Part shown: in pieces, positions 35,811-46,645 of the stretch
Layout of the letters: each line of letters opens with the position of its first letter
Numbering within the stretch: the first letter of the stretch is position 1
NCBI GenBank assembly: GCA_033439795.1
Contig: JAUTDP010000001.1
Coordinates: 248,001 to 312,000 of the forward strand
DNA from: Sordaria brevicollis
Taxonomy: Eukaryota > Ascomycota > Sordariomycetes > Sordariales > Sordariaceae
Direction of reading: 5' to 3'
DNA: 64,000 nt
The notes under the pieces: generated by a model
Seen by the model: the letters and a program-made list of their open reading frames with translations, nothing else
What the model was told of the DNA's origin: nothing
Database searches by the model: none
Translations under genes and position numbers: made by a program

Positions 35811-37424
35811 TTAATCCTCATGTTCTTGAATGGTCTGCAGTGTTGTTGCGAGCGCCCTCTCTACGTTCTGAAGGTCTGGTGTAGTTGTTGTTGTTGGGGC
35901 AACCTTCCTGCGCTTGGGACTTTGTTGTGAGGCGTTACGAGCTTCTAGAATCTTATCTATCTGTGCAAATCTATTATTACCCGTTTCTTTAACCTTGCGC
36001 TTGCCTCTGGGCTTGTGTGCCTCCTCCTTGGTCTTATAGTAGTGCAGTTGTTCGTGTAACGTAGCGATGGTTGCGTTCTTCTGGTCGATGGCCTTCGTTG
36101 ACTTGTTGTAAACCGTGCGTAGATGGCGATTAAGATTGGCTACGTTGCCTTTGATGGCTTTAAGAATGTCCTTGGATTTTTGAGGGGTCTGGAAGATATA
36201 GTCCCGGTTAGATGGGTTTGTTTTGGGTGGTGTTTGGGCGCGGGGAGGTTCGTTTGGCTCGGCGGGCACGGCGTTGTCGTTAAGGATAGCCTGGGGGTCG
36301 TCGAGTATAATAGATTTGTTCATTGGCTATATGCTAGTCTTTTTGAACCTAGATTTGAGGTTTCTGGGGCTTACGCTTCGATTGGAGGCTTCTAGGTAAT
36401 ACTTTAAGAACCGTTGTTTGTATATTGGCGTAGTTGCTGGGTAATTACTATAATCCTTTGTTAAATCCCTGAAGTACGATTTGACGGCGGCAAATATAGA
36501 ACGGTCGAGTGGCTGGGTCTTATGGCTGGTATGGGCGGGCAAGTAGAGTAGTTGAACCTTGTTCTGGAAGGCCTCTACCATGAAATTATCCGTGATATGA
36601 TTCGAGTGCTTATCGAGTATAAGGAGGCGCTAAGCATCGCTAATAGGCTTCGTTTCTGGAAGGTAAACCTCCCTTAACCATCGTAAGGCAATGCGGGAGT
36701 TGCTCTAGCCCGTTAATGTGCTGTTATACTTCCATCCTTTGAGTTTACGGTCCATATACTTAGGGAACTATTGTCCCTGTAGGTTGGCGCTAGTGAAGAT
36801 GACGATAGGACTTAGGCGCTTGCCCTTAGCGGTTCTACATTTAATAATGGATACTTAAGTCGTTGCGTTGGTCGTTGTTACGTATGCCTTCTTTGTTAGG
36901 GATGTCCTAAAGACCTTTCCCGTGGTCGATTCCAGCTCTTGAAGTCTATGTTCATTTATGTTGGTAATATTGGCTGGTATAATGGCCTTGTCCCGAATTG
37001 TGGCTTCTAGAAGGTCGAAAAACTTCGTAAAGACTTTTTTAGTAGACCCTCTAATTCTGTCGGACTCGAGGTTCTTCGAAAGCTTGGCTTTGATATGGGG
37101 ATTCCTCTTGACGAAATGGTCGACCCAGCGGGCGCCCAATTTGTCGTTGTTACTATTTGTTTTGAGGATGGATGATACGAAGCCTATGAGTTGGCGACGG
37201 TTGGGAGCACGGCCAGCCTTCTCTTTATGAAGAATCCAGTTACAAACAAAGGATTCTTGGGTTGGGGATAGCCTTTGGTCGATAACTTTCGAGATGCTCT
37301 TCGGTTGGCGGCCTTTCATGCGCCCGGCGAGGGTAGATCGTGCGACACCGTATTTCTTAGCTGCAGCGCGCTGGGACATGCCGTCGCGTATGTTATCGAG
37401 TGTTTGATTGATTAGCGACTCCAT
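35811..37424 (-). pseudogene. Fot1/pogo transposase, stop-disrupted
   Basis: The frame starts MESLINQTLDNIRDGMSQRA (37424) with a Psq/CENP-B-like helix-turn-helix (AAAKKYGVARSTLAGRMKG), then a second DNA-binding part (RWVDHFVKRNPHIKAKL). The DDE core follows: NINEHRLQ, where the family has NIDEHG, so the first catalytic Asp is Asn; VIFTSANLQGQ; and LLILDKHSNHITDNFM with the second Asp kept. QLLYLPAHTSHKTQPLD and a basic C-terminal tail complete it to 35811. At least five stop codons interrupt this single frame (36855-36857, three in 36582-36854, and 36324-36326) with no frameshift. They sit where Trp or Gln is expected, so transitions explain them. Confidence 0.9.
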
Positions 37425-37520
37425 CGTGATAGAAATCAATAGAATCGATGGTGTTTTGATGGAGTTATGGTTGTTGGAAGAAAGAGGGCGCGAAGTATGG
37501 GCATGGAATGAGGGGATCGA

Positions 37521-37566
37521 AAGGTGGCTGCATGTGGGGGGTGGCCGCATGTGGGGTCAAAGCTGG
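37521..37566 (-). repeat. Right terminal inverted repeat of the Fot1-type element
   Basis: Exact inverted copy of 35685-35730, followed by TA. Confidence 0.95.
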
Positions 37567-38439
37567 TAGAGGTGGTGTAATGAGATACCCCCTTTCAAGA
37601 CACTCTGTTTCCGTTATCTGATCACTCCGTGAATAACAATCTTCTCTTCTTTGGTGCAAGCTGCTGCGTTGGGTACAGCCAACCATGGAAAAGGTTCGGT
37701 CGTTATATGTCCTTGGTTGTTTGGCAACTGATACATGTATCACACGCTCACAACTCTTGTCTCTGGAAAGAGAGAACGTCTGCTAGTTAACACTTCGACC
37801 GTCCAGGTCATAAATCCTGCAAGTCCCAACCTCTGTACAGGTTGCTTCCATGTTATGTGGTAGTGGTTGCATCATGCGAGTCATTCTTGCGCGTTCCATA
37901 CATGTGTGATCGACCTTTTAGGGTAGGTAGGTACCTCTAGGCACGATCTAACGGTGCCAGACCCGGAAAAGCAGACTCTAATCAACATCATTCCGGTTAT
38001 CGTTTCTCTCGGGGATGCCGGCATATTCGATAGTAGAGGTATCAGAACGACACCTGGCCCTTGGTCGATCGCGGGCACTTCCTTCTTCACCGTGATGACT
38101 GCTGGTATGGAGTACCTACTTACTAGATCCGCTCCTTGAAGGCCGTGTTGTTGAAACCGAATTTAGCTAACCTTCCCCTTGTCTGGACGGGGCAGAGTAT
38201 ATGTACAGTTGGATGTATCTTTGCGGAGTCCCGTGTGGTATCTGTTCGTTCCCTAGAGTCAACGAAGGAATGGGCGTGTCTTTGAACATTGACTGTCGTG
38301 AACAACAGACTGCGCTTCGTCCAGTCCGGTAACGGATTCCTTTCGCCATTACCACTATGACCATCACCATCAATGCCCTGTCATTCCCCTCTCGTGTATG
38401 GATGAGTTCTCGTATCTAGAGGTATGGATGAGTCCCATC
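37567..38439. other. Intergenic between two transposon remnants
   Basis: Unique sequence with no recognised gene; it ends with the left copy of the MITE target duplication (GTCCCATC, 38432-38439). Confidence 0.55.
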
Positions 38440-38822
38440 CAGCGCCGGAAATAAGTCAAGTTCCCTAGTCAAGTTCAATCAACTTCAAGTAAGCAAGCAA
38501 GTAAGTCGAGGTCCCGACTTGAATTGATCAAGTTAAGTCGATGTCCGGACTTGACTTGAGGAACTTGATTATCTTGGGGTTAGGGTTATAGGTGGCAAAG
38601 TACGAAAAATTTTTCAACCTTCGAAGATCGATCCACCTAATAACTTAAGGTTTAAATTACTTAAATATAATATAACGTATAAATTAACTATAATATTTTT
38701 CTTAGCAAATTTGGTCAAGTCGGCAAGTCAAGTCAAGTTCAAATCAAGTCTGGGTATTGACTTAACCCACTCAATCAAGTTCAAGCAAGTCGAGGTCCCG
38801 ACTTGACTTGTTTCTGGCGCTG
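38440..38822. mobile_element. hAT-type MITE, 383 bp, with 8-bp target duplication
   Basis: A small non-coding element with about 22-bp imperfect terminal inverted repeats beginning CAGCGCC and continuing GAAAYAAGTCAAGT. It is flanked by identical 8-bp copies of GTCCCATC (38432-38439 and 38823-38830). An 8-bp duplication and CAG-starting ends are hallmarks of the hAT superfamily. Subterminal regions are packed with the motif AAGTC or its complement GACTT. The centre (about 38580-38710) is AT-rich and resembles RIP product. It has no coding capacity, so it relied on a partner transposase elsewhere. Confidence 0.88.
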
Positions 38823-38830
38823 GTCCCATC

Positions 38831-39831
38831 GGGGAGCCGCAAGCGGGATATGGTGGGTCTAGCTGAGGGAAGACTGAGCGCCTGGCAGGGAGAGTTCATG
38901 AACATCTGGCCGAGTGTGGCTATCAGTTTCTGGGGTATTGTAGGAGAGAACCTATGGACGCTCTCCTGATATTTCTCGCCCTGGATTCCCTTGCGAATGT
39001 GTTCTTGTTGATGCTTTGTTGCTTAGTGGCTCGGAAATGATTTTGCTCGCTCGGTAGTAGATGGCCTTGCTCGTCTTATTCCATCGATTGAAGTGCGTGT
39101 CTTTTCCATGGTCGGTTCGTGATTTGGGAGGATTGTGATGGTCGAGGTGTACGTCGTTGTCGAGGAGTGTCTCGTTCCGGCCACAGTGGACTACTCCGAA
39201 GGGGAGAAGGCTCATATCGCGAGGGGTGCGCGGGGTACATCTGCCTGGATGAGGGAAGTTAGCAAGAACCATGCATACAGTAAGCGAGGGTGGCGAGAGA
39301 GGGGAGGGAAAGCAACTAGCAAGAAGCGAGTTGCCTTGAGGAGGAAAAAAACCGAGCGAGGTGGTTGTGGAAAAACAAACTCCGAACAATTTTCCAGGCG
39401 GTATTCGGGCAACATCTCTCCTCGTTGCCTTTACCACCGTCAAGCAAAGCTCTGTGTCGAAGCTGGTACGAAAGGATTGTGCGGGAATGGTGCCTAAGTG
39501 TTGGTCGCCCTTCCTCGCAGCATAATCCATGTTTCTCCAACAATAACATGAAGCTCCCAACGGTGTAAAGGTGTGGGAAAGTGTGAGTCAAGCGAAAACC
39601 ACCATGAAAAAGTCCGTGATGCAACAACAAGCTCACAAGCACCTCAGAAAACCCGAGGCATAACGGTAAAAAAAAACTCTGAAAAACACCGAAAACGGGT
39701 AGGAAAGCGTAGAAAATATAGGTAATAACGAGAGCCATCTAACCGTCAACAACCCCCGCCATGTCCCTCGCACGAAGAGAAACAAAAAGAAAACCCCTCA
39801 CCAGTCCAGAAACCCTCAAAAAATAAATCCT
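38831..39831. other. Intergenic between MITE and tRNA
   Basis: Open frames on both strands up to about 200 codons show no motif and overlap each other. I see no supported gene. Confidence 0.5.
39818..39823 (-). terminator. RNA polymerase III terminator (T6)
   Basis: Six consecutive T on the minus strand, starting nine bases after the tRNA discriminator base. Position and length are standard for pol III termination. Confidence 0.8.
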
Positions 39832-39945
39832 TGCACGGTCCAGGAATCGAACCCGGGACTCCCGCTCAGACAACTCCAAGAATTGGGGGCCCCCCGGGAG
39901 CTGCACTGTCTGGAGCGGGCGTATTAACCACTATACTAACCGCAC
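39832..39945 (-). tRNA. Intron-containing tRNA, probably tRNA-Trp(CCA)
   Basis: 114 bases. Acceptor strands GTGCGGT and ACCGTGC pair (two G-U), discriminator A. D arm GTAT/ATAC with loop AGTGGTTA. Anticodon stem CCCGC/GCGGG. T arm CCGGG-TTCGATT-CCTGG. The A box (TAGTATAGTGG) and B box (GGTTCGATTCC) match consensus and a T6 terminator follows. The anticodon loop carries about 42 extra bases (near 39867-39908), a canonical-position intron. Sliding the loop by one base gives CTCCAG with anticodon CCA (Trp), keeps U33, and lets CUCCAG pair with UUGGAG in the intron. The unshifted fold gives CAG (Leu) with C33, but the short variable loop argues against Leu. The isotype is therefore tentative. Confidence 0.82.
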
Positions 39946-41306
39946 TTCTTTCTGTTGTTATATACTGTTCTGCGGACCTGATATATATAGGGCCTGTCAA
40001 GGGCTATGCGAGCCTATAGAGGGGTAGACGGGGGTAGAGGGGACTATAGAGGGGCACGGGAAGGGGCAGCGGGAAGGGCAGGTGAGGGAGTGGGAGATGG
40101 GACGGACGAGGAGAGGGAGGAAGTAGGAAGGCACGCGAGGGTTATGGGAGGGCCTGGCCTATGCGGGTACCGCACGAGGGTAACGCGTAGGGGAAGTGTT
40201 TGGGTGTTTGCCTGGCTGCCTGGTTAGGATTGGGTTAGTAGAAGGCATAGGACACTCTTCCTTAGAGGTATATCCGCTTCACAGGGGAAATTTTGGTGCC
40301 CTGTATTCCACTTCATACCGTGGAGGGAAGGGACTCTTGCAGTTCAATCCTGGTGATGACGAATTCAGGGGATGGTGTCACTGGTGGCCGGCATGGGACA
40401 CTCTTCGTTACCTCTTCATTACATGCACAGCGTGGTTCTAGGGCTATAGGTCTTGAGAGCATGAGTAGAAGACAATCTTGCAGTGCAATCCCCAATATTA
40501 TGGATGTAAGCGATAGTGTTAATGGCGTTAAGGAGCCAAGTCCCGCTATGAGAGTCTCCTCGACCCGAGTTCTTATGAGAAGGCAAGGTAATAAGCCCCG
40601 GACTAGATGTTGATCTGATGATATAGAGTGGCTTAGAGCACATGAGCCGGGTATTTGAGGCTCTTGCATCTACTCAAACAATGCGAAAGTCCAAGACAAC
40701 TCAGGCCTAATTTCACACGTCAAGAGGATCAAGAGTCCACTCGCTTATCCCTACATCTTGCTTTCAGATATCAATTGGAATGAAGTTTGCCCTCTTTTCC
40801 CAAGCTCGTTGAATATCTTGGGAGGAATCTGGGCATGATTGAGGAGGGAGGTAGTTGCTTCCCACAGAAGATGAGGCAGGTTGCTGTACACTTCCCGAGT
40901 CCGTGAGCACGGCTAGACTCCAGATACAGTGGCTGAGTGCGTTATAGTGTTTTTAACACGCGATCGGTGGAAAGCTACCTCTAGAGTTCAACGGCAACTT
41001 GCTGTTTTGTCACCAGCGTCTTTTTTCAGAATGGACACAATATGAGCTTGGAAATGTTGCATTGTCCTAACTATCTCACAAGCTAGACTACATGGGTTTC
41101 CATTACTTGGAAATGCCTCACAATATCTTGAGAAATGACGACCGAATACGCCCTTGAGAATCCCACAAAGTTCGAATGCCAAATATTGAACACATTACCC
41201 CGACAAATACCTTGCTTTTCCATTCCCTCCACACAACTCCAAAACTCCATGCTATATCCCAGGCAACTCCAGATCAAGATCAATATCACAGCAAGTCAAG
41301 ATCATC
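39946..41306. other. Intergenic between tRNA and PARP gene
   Basis: Begins with a G-rich tract (about 40015-40150), then unique sequence and the 3' flank of the PARP gene. No protein-coding gene could be supported. Confidence 0.55.
40021..40054 (+). other. Potential G-quadruplex upstream of the tRNA
   Basis: Four runs of four or more G (GGGG, GGGGG, GGGG, GGGG) separated by loops of 5, 4 and 8 bases, about 76 bp upstream of the tRNA 5' end. More G-runs follow to about 40080. Confidence 0.6.
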
Positions 41307-43545
41307 CTACATCTTAACGCGGAAGAGATATCTCAGACGGATCTGAGCAACGTCGTAAACGATATACTCGTTATACCACAGGCTAGCATCTGCGTAGTTG
41401 GTGTCGCCGGGAGCAACCGAAGTATCGGGCTAAACATGACCTCTCGTTAGCAATCACATCTTCCATGTCATCACCAGAATGAAAAAAGGGTCAAGAACTC
41501 ACCATCATGACACCTTGCAGCGCCGGGTTCACGGAGCCGGCATCCTTCCAGCTCAACGGGCCATACCTGCCCTTGCCCCAAGTGGACAGCATGCCCTGCT
41601 CCTTGGCGTGCTCGCCAGCATCGTAGTCGGCGTCTACCAGCTCATTGATAGGGTCGCCGAGCTCGGCCTCGCAAAGCAAGAGGAGGGCCGTCTGGTTGGA
41701 CGCATAGGCGTTGCAGTATCCCGCCGACTTGCTGGACATATCGGCCAGGTAGACGCCCTTGCCAAACATGTAACCATTGACGGGGGCTTCCGGCGGCGCG
41801 ATACGGAGGCCCTGGCTAAGGATGCCACCGAAGTTCGTTGAGCGGGAGCCGTGCCACAACAACTTGCGGTTCTTCTTAAGCTTCAGCTTGCCATCGGCAT
41901 AGTCACTCTGCTCGAATCGGTCGAACTCGCCCTGGCGCTCGATGCGGAAAATCTCCTCAACGTGGTACTTATATCCGTGAGTATGACCGCGTGAGCCCAT
42001 TAGGTAATCGGCAAGCTGGGTGAACTCGCTCGAAGTCCGGTCCAAAGGAGACATCTCCTGCATACCGAGGCCTTGATACTGCCTGTCGAGAGGGTGGACG
42101 TCAAACTGAGTCTTATCGATCTTCATGATGCTGCTCGTCTCCTTCATGTCGCTCAAGTTCTCGAGGAGTTCGATCTCTTGCTTCAACAGATGATCAGTGG
42201 AAATGACAGGCGGACGATCACGGCCGAACGCGTGAGGGATGAGCGAGTAATATGTGTTGGAGAGGTACTCGACAGCTTCCTGATAGGGCAAGCCATATTC
42301 AGAAGCCTTGGCGGGGTTGGTAAAAAGCTCCGAAAGATTCTTCAGGGTCTGGTAACCGCGCGTGATTGTGGCTTTGCTGAGCTTTCCCAAGGGGAGCTTG
42401 CGTGCATCATACTTGAGTGCCGACATGGTGTTGTCCATAAACTCCTGGTTAAAGATGAACTTCATGAGGCTGGCCACCGCAGGATTCAGTGTGCATTTGG
42501 GAGGCTCTTTGGCGTCCTCCCCGTCCTCGTTCGTGGCCGCGCCGCCCTCGGCATCCTCTTCGTCATCGGAGTCGTCCTTATAGTTCACCTCGACGAAGGC
42601 ATACTTATTGGGCTTGGGATGCTCGCCCCGGTCGCTCCATGTCAGTCCGGACTTGTCTTTGAACTTCTTTCCGAAAGTGCGCAGGGCATTGTCGAGAGAC
42701 GAAGCGTTAAGAAGGGCATTCTGGCCGAATTCGCCGACACGTCCCCAGCGCGTCCAAACTGCAAATGTAGAGTTCGTGTCCATCAAAAGCTATCTCGTCG
42801 GTTAGTTAGAACGCAAGAAGCGGCAGAGGCGAGGATGGCGACTTGCCTGAATGCGGTAGAACTTGTTGTTGTTTCCGCCAGAGTTGGTCAGGTTCAAGGA
42901 GGCGTCGTAGACAACACCTTCCGGATCAACATAGACTTGGAACCTAAACGGAGCGCCCTGGTCCAAAGGGATCTGCTTGGTCTTGTCTTTGAGGATCTGG
43001 CCCTCACCCACGGCTCTCTCGGTCTCAAGTTTGGACTTCTTTGGGCTCTCCTCGACGGCTGTGCTCTGGGCGGGGACCGGTTTCTTGCTCGCGGCAACCA
43101 GTGGCACTGGCGATGGCGATCTCTTGCGCTTAGTACGCGTGGTAGTTTTGGTAGAAGTGTCGTTTCCACCTTTTTGTGAGGTAGTGTCTGCGTCCATGTC
43201 GGCGGTCGCATCATCACTAACAACGGGGTCCAGAGAAGACAAGTCTAGAAGGTAGTCTTTCTCGGGTTGGCGGGCGTGCTTCTCCTGGGACTTTAGCAAC
43301 CAGTCCAGGCTGACAACGGGGAGTTTCATGGCATGCGCCTCTCTGACTTTGTCGCTGATTTTGTTAGTGGTCTTGTCGGAGTAGATGACATGAGTGACGC
43401 CTTGGACGACATGGGTGACGATGCAGTGTGCTCCGAGGGACTGTGCCGTCTTCTTGTGCTGCTCTTGGCCGCCAATGAAGGGACCGCTGAAGACAATTGT
43501 GCAGTCCATGAGAGGCCATTTGGCCAATTCAGCCTTTGTCGGCAT
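41307..43545 (-). CDS. Poly(ADP-ribose) polymerase (Neurospora PARP orthologue)
   Basis: Nuclear enzyme that uses NAD+ to build ADP-ribose chains on proteins after DNA damage; the N. crassa orthologue is NPO. Exons 43545-42847, 42789-41503 and 41429-41307 give 702 aa. An N-terminal BRCT domain (1 to about 100; WPLMDCTIVFSGPFIGG ... VVSLDWLL) is followed by a charged linker with KRKR. The WGR domain (about 215-325) has the W248-G249-R250 motif. The regulatory helical domain covers about 360-480. The catalytic domain carries the H-Y-E triad: H546 in LLWHGSRSTNF, Y580 in GKGVYLADM and E683 in WYNEYIVYD. It lacks the zinc fingers of human PARP1. Intron 1 has a GC donor (CAG/GCAAGT). Length and domains agree with an active enzyme. 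Confidence 0.95.
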
Positions 43546-44660
43546 CGTGGCGGTGTGAAACGAAGACTGCCAGAGGGAAGGAGGGGTGAGCAGGCGCGTT
43601 GGATAGAAAGTAAACAAAGGATGAGATGAGGAAAGGATGTGAGATGGCAACAACCGGTGACGAGATTGATGACGAGATGAAGGTGAGATCAACCTGACCG
43701 AGATCACACCCAAAAAATGGAAGGTTTGTGGAAGAGACAAAATGAAGATTTCGATTGCGACGACAAAAGATATGAACGAAAAGAAAGGAAGCAGCAACTC
43801 TCTTGCTCCGGGAGAACACCACTTGATATTGCTCCTTCCTCGCGCCTACGAACGACCGAATTGGGCAAGCGCGCTCCGCGTTTCCTCCAGAGTTCCAGGC
43901 AACAACCACCCCTGCTCTTGTACTACCGTCTCGATTCAATGCCAAACTACCGCGAAATCACGGGACCGACGGCAACGATAGACGCCCGTTGTCTGCCATT
44001 CTTTGGCTCAGTTTCATTGATTCTCTCCAGAGACTCTCCAGGGGAGTTCAGGCACGGCAGGCAGCTCAGCCAAATGCCCCACAAAATGCTAGGCAACAAC
44101 GACCCCTGAACCCCAAACAGATACGAAGTGACGTGATGCCAAGAGTTGGGGTAGCTTTGGAGCTTTGGGGGTTCTCAACGATTGAGATGCCGCCGGCTGG
44201 ACCATCATCGCTCGACAATTGAAAGGTTGATGTTGGAGTTGATAAAATGTCGATCTTTGACGTCTTCATGACTTCAGATTTCATTGATACTTTTCCGAGA
44301 GAGTTGGCTGTGATCAATTGGCCTTTTGATCATAACGGCAGCAGTTGTCCCTCGAAGACACTCGTCTCCAACTCGTCCAACACTCCCCGCAGTCATCGCC
44401 AATTGCTGGCCGGAGATGTTAAAGCCGGCCGTTTCTACCATGAGAAGCAAGAGAACTCTATCTTTATTTTATCGGTTCAGCTTTTCATGAAGTTCATCAA
44501 GTCCGACATCATCTCTTCAGGTTTTCATGAGCTTTCCCGAGACACTCACCCCTCACCCTCCCTCCTTCTCTCCAAATGCCTTAACCATCCAGCCACATCA
44601 TCTGCGGGTGTCTGTCTACCAGCTACCAGCTGCCAGCTGCCCTGCCCTATCAGCCTGTCC

Positions 44661-44680
44661 TCGCATCGCATCGCATCGCA
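44661..44680 (+). repeat. (TCGCA)4 tandem repeat
   Basis: Four perfect pentamer copies in intergenic DNA. Confidence 0.9.
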
Positions 44681-44727
44681 TCTGAACAAGCCACGCCCAT
44701 CACACCACAACCACATGTCAAATCGCC

Positions 44728-44750
44728 AAGTCCAAGTCCAAGTCCAAGTC
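44728..44750 (+). repeat. (AAGTCC)4 tandem repeat
   Basis: Nearly four perfect hexamer copies, 48 bases after the TCGCA repeat. Confidence 0.9.
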
Positions 44751-46471
44751 AAGCAAACTTTCCCTCCACGTTCTTTCGTGTTTCCAAGAAAAGATCACCC
44801 CCCTTAAAACCCAAAAAAAAAGATCTTATCGCTACGTATCGGCGTCGGCACATGTTTGATCGAGCCTCACCGGCAGCAAGCCAGCAAGATCCAGGAATGG
44901 TCTAGACCTTTTTGGCACCGCCGCAACGCCATGCTTTTCCCGGTTACGTGGTTTCCATGTTTTCCAAGCTTCCATGCTTCCGTGGTTCTATTTCTGGGGT
45001 ATGCTTGCTTGCCTTACCTGAACAAACAGACATTCGACCCTGAATCTTGCGACCCTTTGCGACCCGGGAATTCGGCTTTATAGTATTTGTTTTTGGCATG
45101 TTTGATCCTTGCATCTTGCCTCTTGTTTACCTGCGAGCTATTCCAGTCTGGAGCCAAGAAGGAGCATGTGAGTTAGCAACTGCGTTCCAGTCTGGACTTG
45201 GTGAGGGGTTTGTGATCTTCGTTTGATCGCTTGACTTGAGAGTTCAGGGTACCCGGTTATGCCAAAGTTGGATCCATGCCGTTGATCATACAATTGTGGT
45301 TGATCATGAACTTTTCTCGGAATTCGTCAGGAAATAATGGAAAGCATGGCAAGCATGGATGAGGTCTACCAGTTCGCTGGTCCTCCGATGTGCTATCCCT
45401 ATGGGATGCACGCAGATAGACAAAGCAGTTCAGTACGAGTGAGGGCATTATGACATTGCAGAAAGCGAGTGGAACGAGTGTTGATGTATGGACTTTGCCA
45501 AAATTTTGCTTTTCAACAAGTATGGTACATGCAGATCTTCTGGTATCTCGCCATTACCATACCGAGGTCTTCTCTTCCCTTCCCAGTATATGATATGTTT
45601 TTCCCAAGGCAACCGAAACCATCAATGCAACTCCCCGGTTGTACACCGCCGCCGATACCAGCCCAGCTCCCGGATTACCCAGCCTATGCATGATGTACCC
45701 ATCCGAACCCGAATCGTCCGTTCCCATATCTCTTAACTTTCCGACTAACCGACTCAGCGACTAGACTGTAGCGGTGAGCCACGGGGATGTGAAAAGAGAT
45801 GAAAATGATTTGATGTTCATTGAGAAAGTAGCAGCAGCAGTAACTGACAACCTGAGCTGCCAGCTGAAGCCGCCGTGTAAGTATGATGTGCATAGATAGA
45901 GGTAGTGTAAGTCGAAAGAGATCGCTAAAATGCCACACACTCTGTATATGGTATTTGAACTCAAGTAAAAATTAAAACGAAATATGGCCACCGCAAATTG
46001 CTGGTGCAGATAAAAAAATGTATGCCGTGACGCCAAGGTATCATCCGATCCCGATCCGATCCCGCCCAGTTTAGAATCCATCCATGCTGTAATCCCGCCT
46101 TTTGAGGAGGTGAGCCTTTGCTACACCTTTTCCCTGACAGCGAAGACCCTCCTGGCAGTGCCGTCTTTTGTGCTACTGCCGCTTCCAAATATTCTTGCAA
46201 ATCTTACAATCCACCAGTGTATTGTGCCGCCATCTTGTTCCCTCCTCTTAGATTGGGCAGGCCGGTTTTCTTTGAGTCTCCTCGCTCCCCATGCTTGCTT
46301 CCACCACACTTTTGCTCTCGTCCTCGTTGGTTGCTCGCTTGGTGGCTCGAGACCCCTCTGGTTCCGGCCAGGCTGTTAATTGGAGGAAGACGAGCCATTT
46401 CTCGACGACGAGGCGTGTCCCGAAGCCGAGCCCTGTCCCGAGGAGGACTGACCAGTGGCGGAGGGAGCGTT

Positions 46472-46645
46472 CTAGGCCCCAGCCGTCACGGTGCTCTCAC
46501 CGCGGAGCTCTTTGCAACGCGGATGCGTGCATGTTCCGCAAAAGAGAGTGCTTTTGCCACATGCAATGACCTTTGTGCAAGCACAGGTTGTTGACTGCGA
46601 GATCAAGGTCGTTGAGCAGGCGTACGAGATCTTTGTGCCGCACAT
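46472..46645 (-). CDS. Small cysteine-rich protein (57 aa), hypothetical
   Basis: Too short for usual gene-size cut-offs. The start at 46645 gives MCGTKISYACSTTL, then TTCACTKVIACGK and LFCGTCTHPRCKELRG. Eight cysteines (2, 10, 21, 23, 29, 36, 39, 44) lie in 44 residues. There is no signal peptide, so it is probably cytosolic or nuclear rather than secreted. The MC...Y.C start and paired CxC/CxxC spacing resemble small Cys-rich proteins of unknown function common in Sordariomycetes; metal binding is plausible but unproven. The frame stops at TAG 46472-46474, then stays open for 31 more codons of Ser/Gly/Gln-rich coding-like sequence to TAA at 46376-46378. The true C-terminus is therefore unsure. 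GTGAGA at codon 49 could also be a splice donor. Confidence 0.55.
   Translation of the reverse strand: MCGTKISYACSTTLISQSTTCACTKVIACGKSTLFCGTCTHPRCKELRGESTVTAGA

Larger units (their letters stand above)
35685..37566 (-). mobile_element. Fot1/pogo-type DNA transposon, 1.88 kb, inactive
   Basis: An 1,882-bp element with perfect 46-bp terminal inverted repeats, bounded by TA on each side (35683-35684 and 37567-37568). It holds one minus-strand transposase frame running almost end to end. TA target site, size and the helix-turn-helix plus DDE layout are those of Fot1/pogo elements of filamentous fungi. Compared with the 3.17 kb element it is only lightly mutated, so it is younger or was hit by RIP fewer times. 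Confidence 0.93.
43546..46471. other. Intergenic upstream of PARP
   Basis: PARP promoter side, then about 2.5 kb of unique sequence. It includes two short tandem repeats at 44.66-44.75 kb and, at 46376-46471, an open Ser/Gly-rich frame continuing beyond the stop of the small Cys-rich gene. No other gene supported. Confidence 0.5.

Noticed and set aside
42073..43179. 368-codon plus-strand frame antisense to PARP
   Set aside because: Shadow of the PARP reading frame, which has complete domains and catalytic residues on the other strand.
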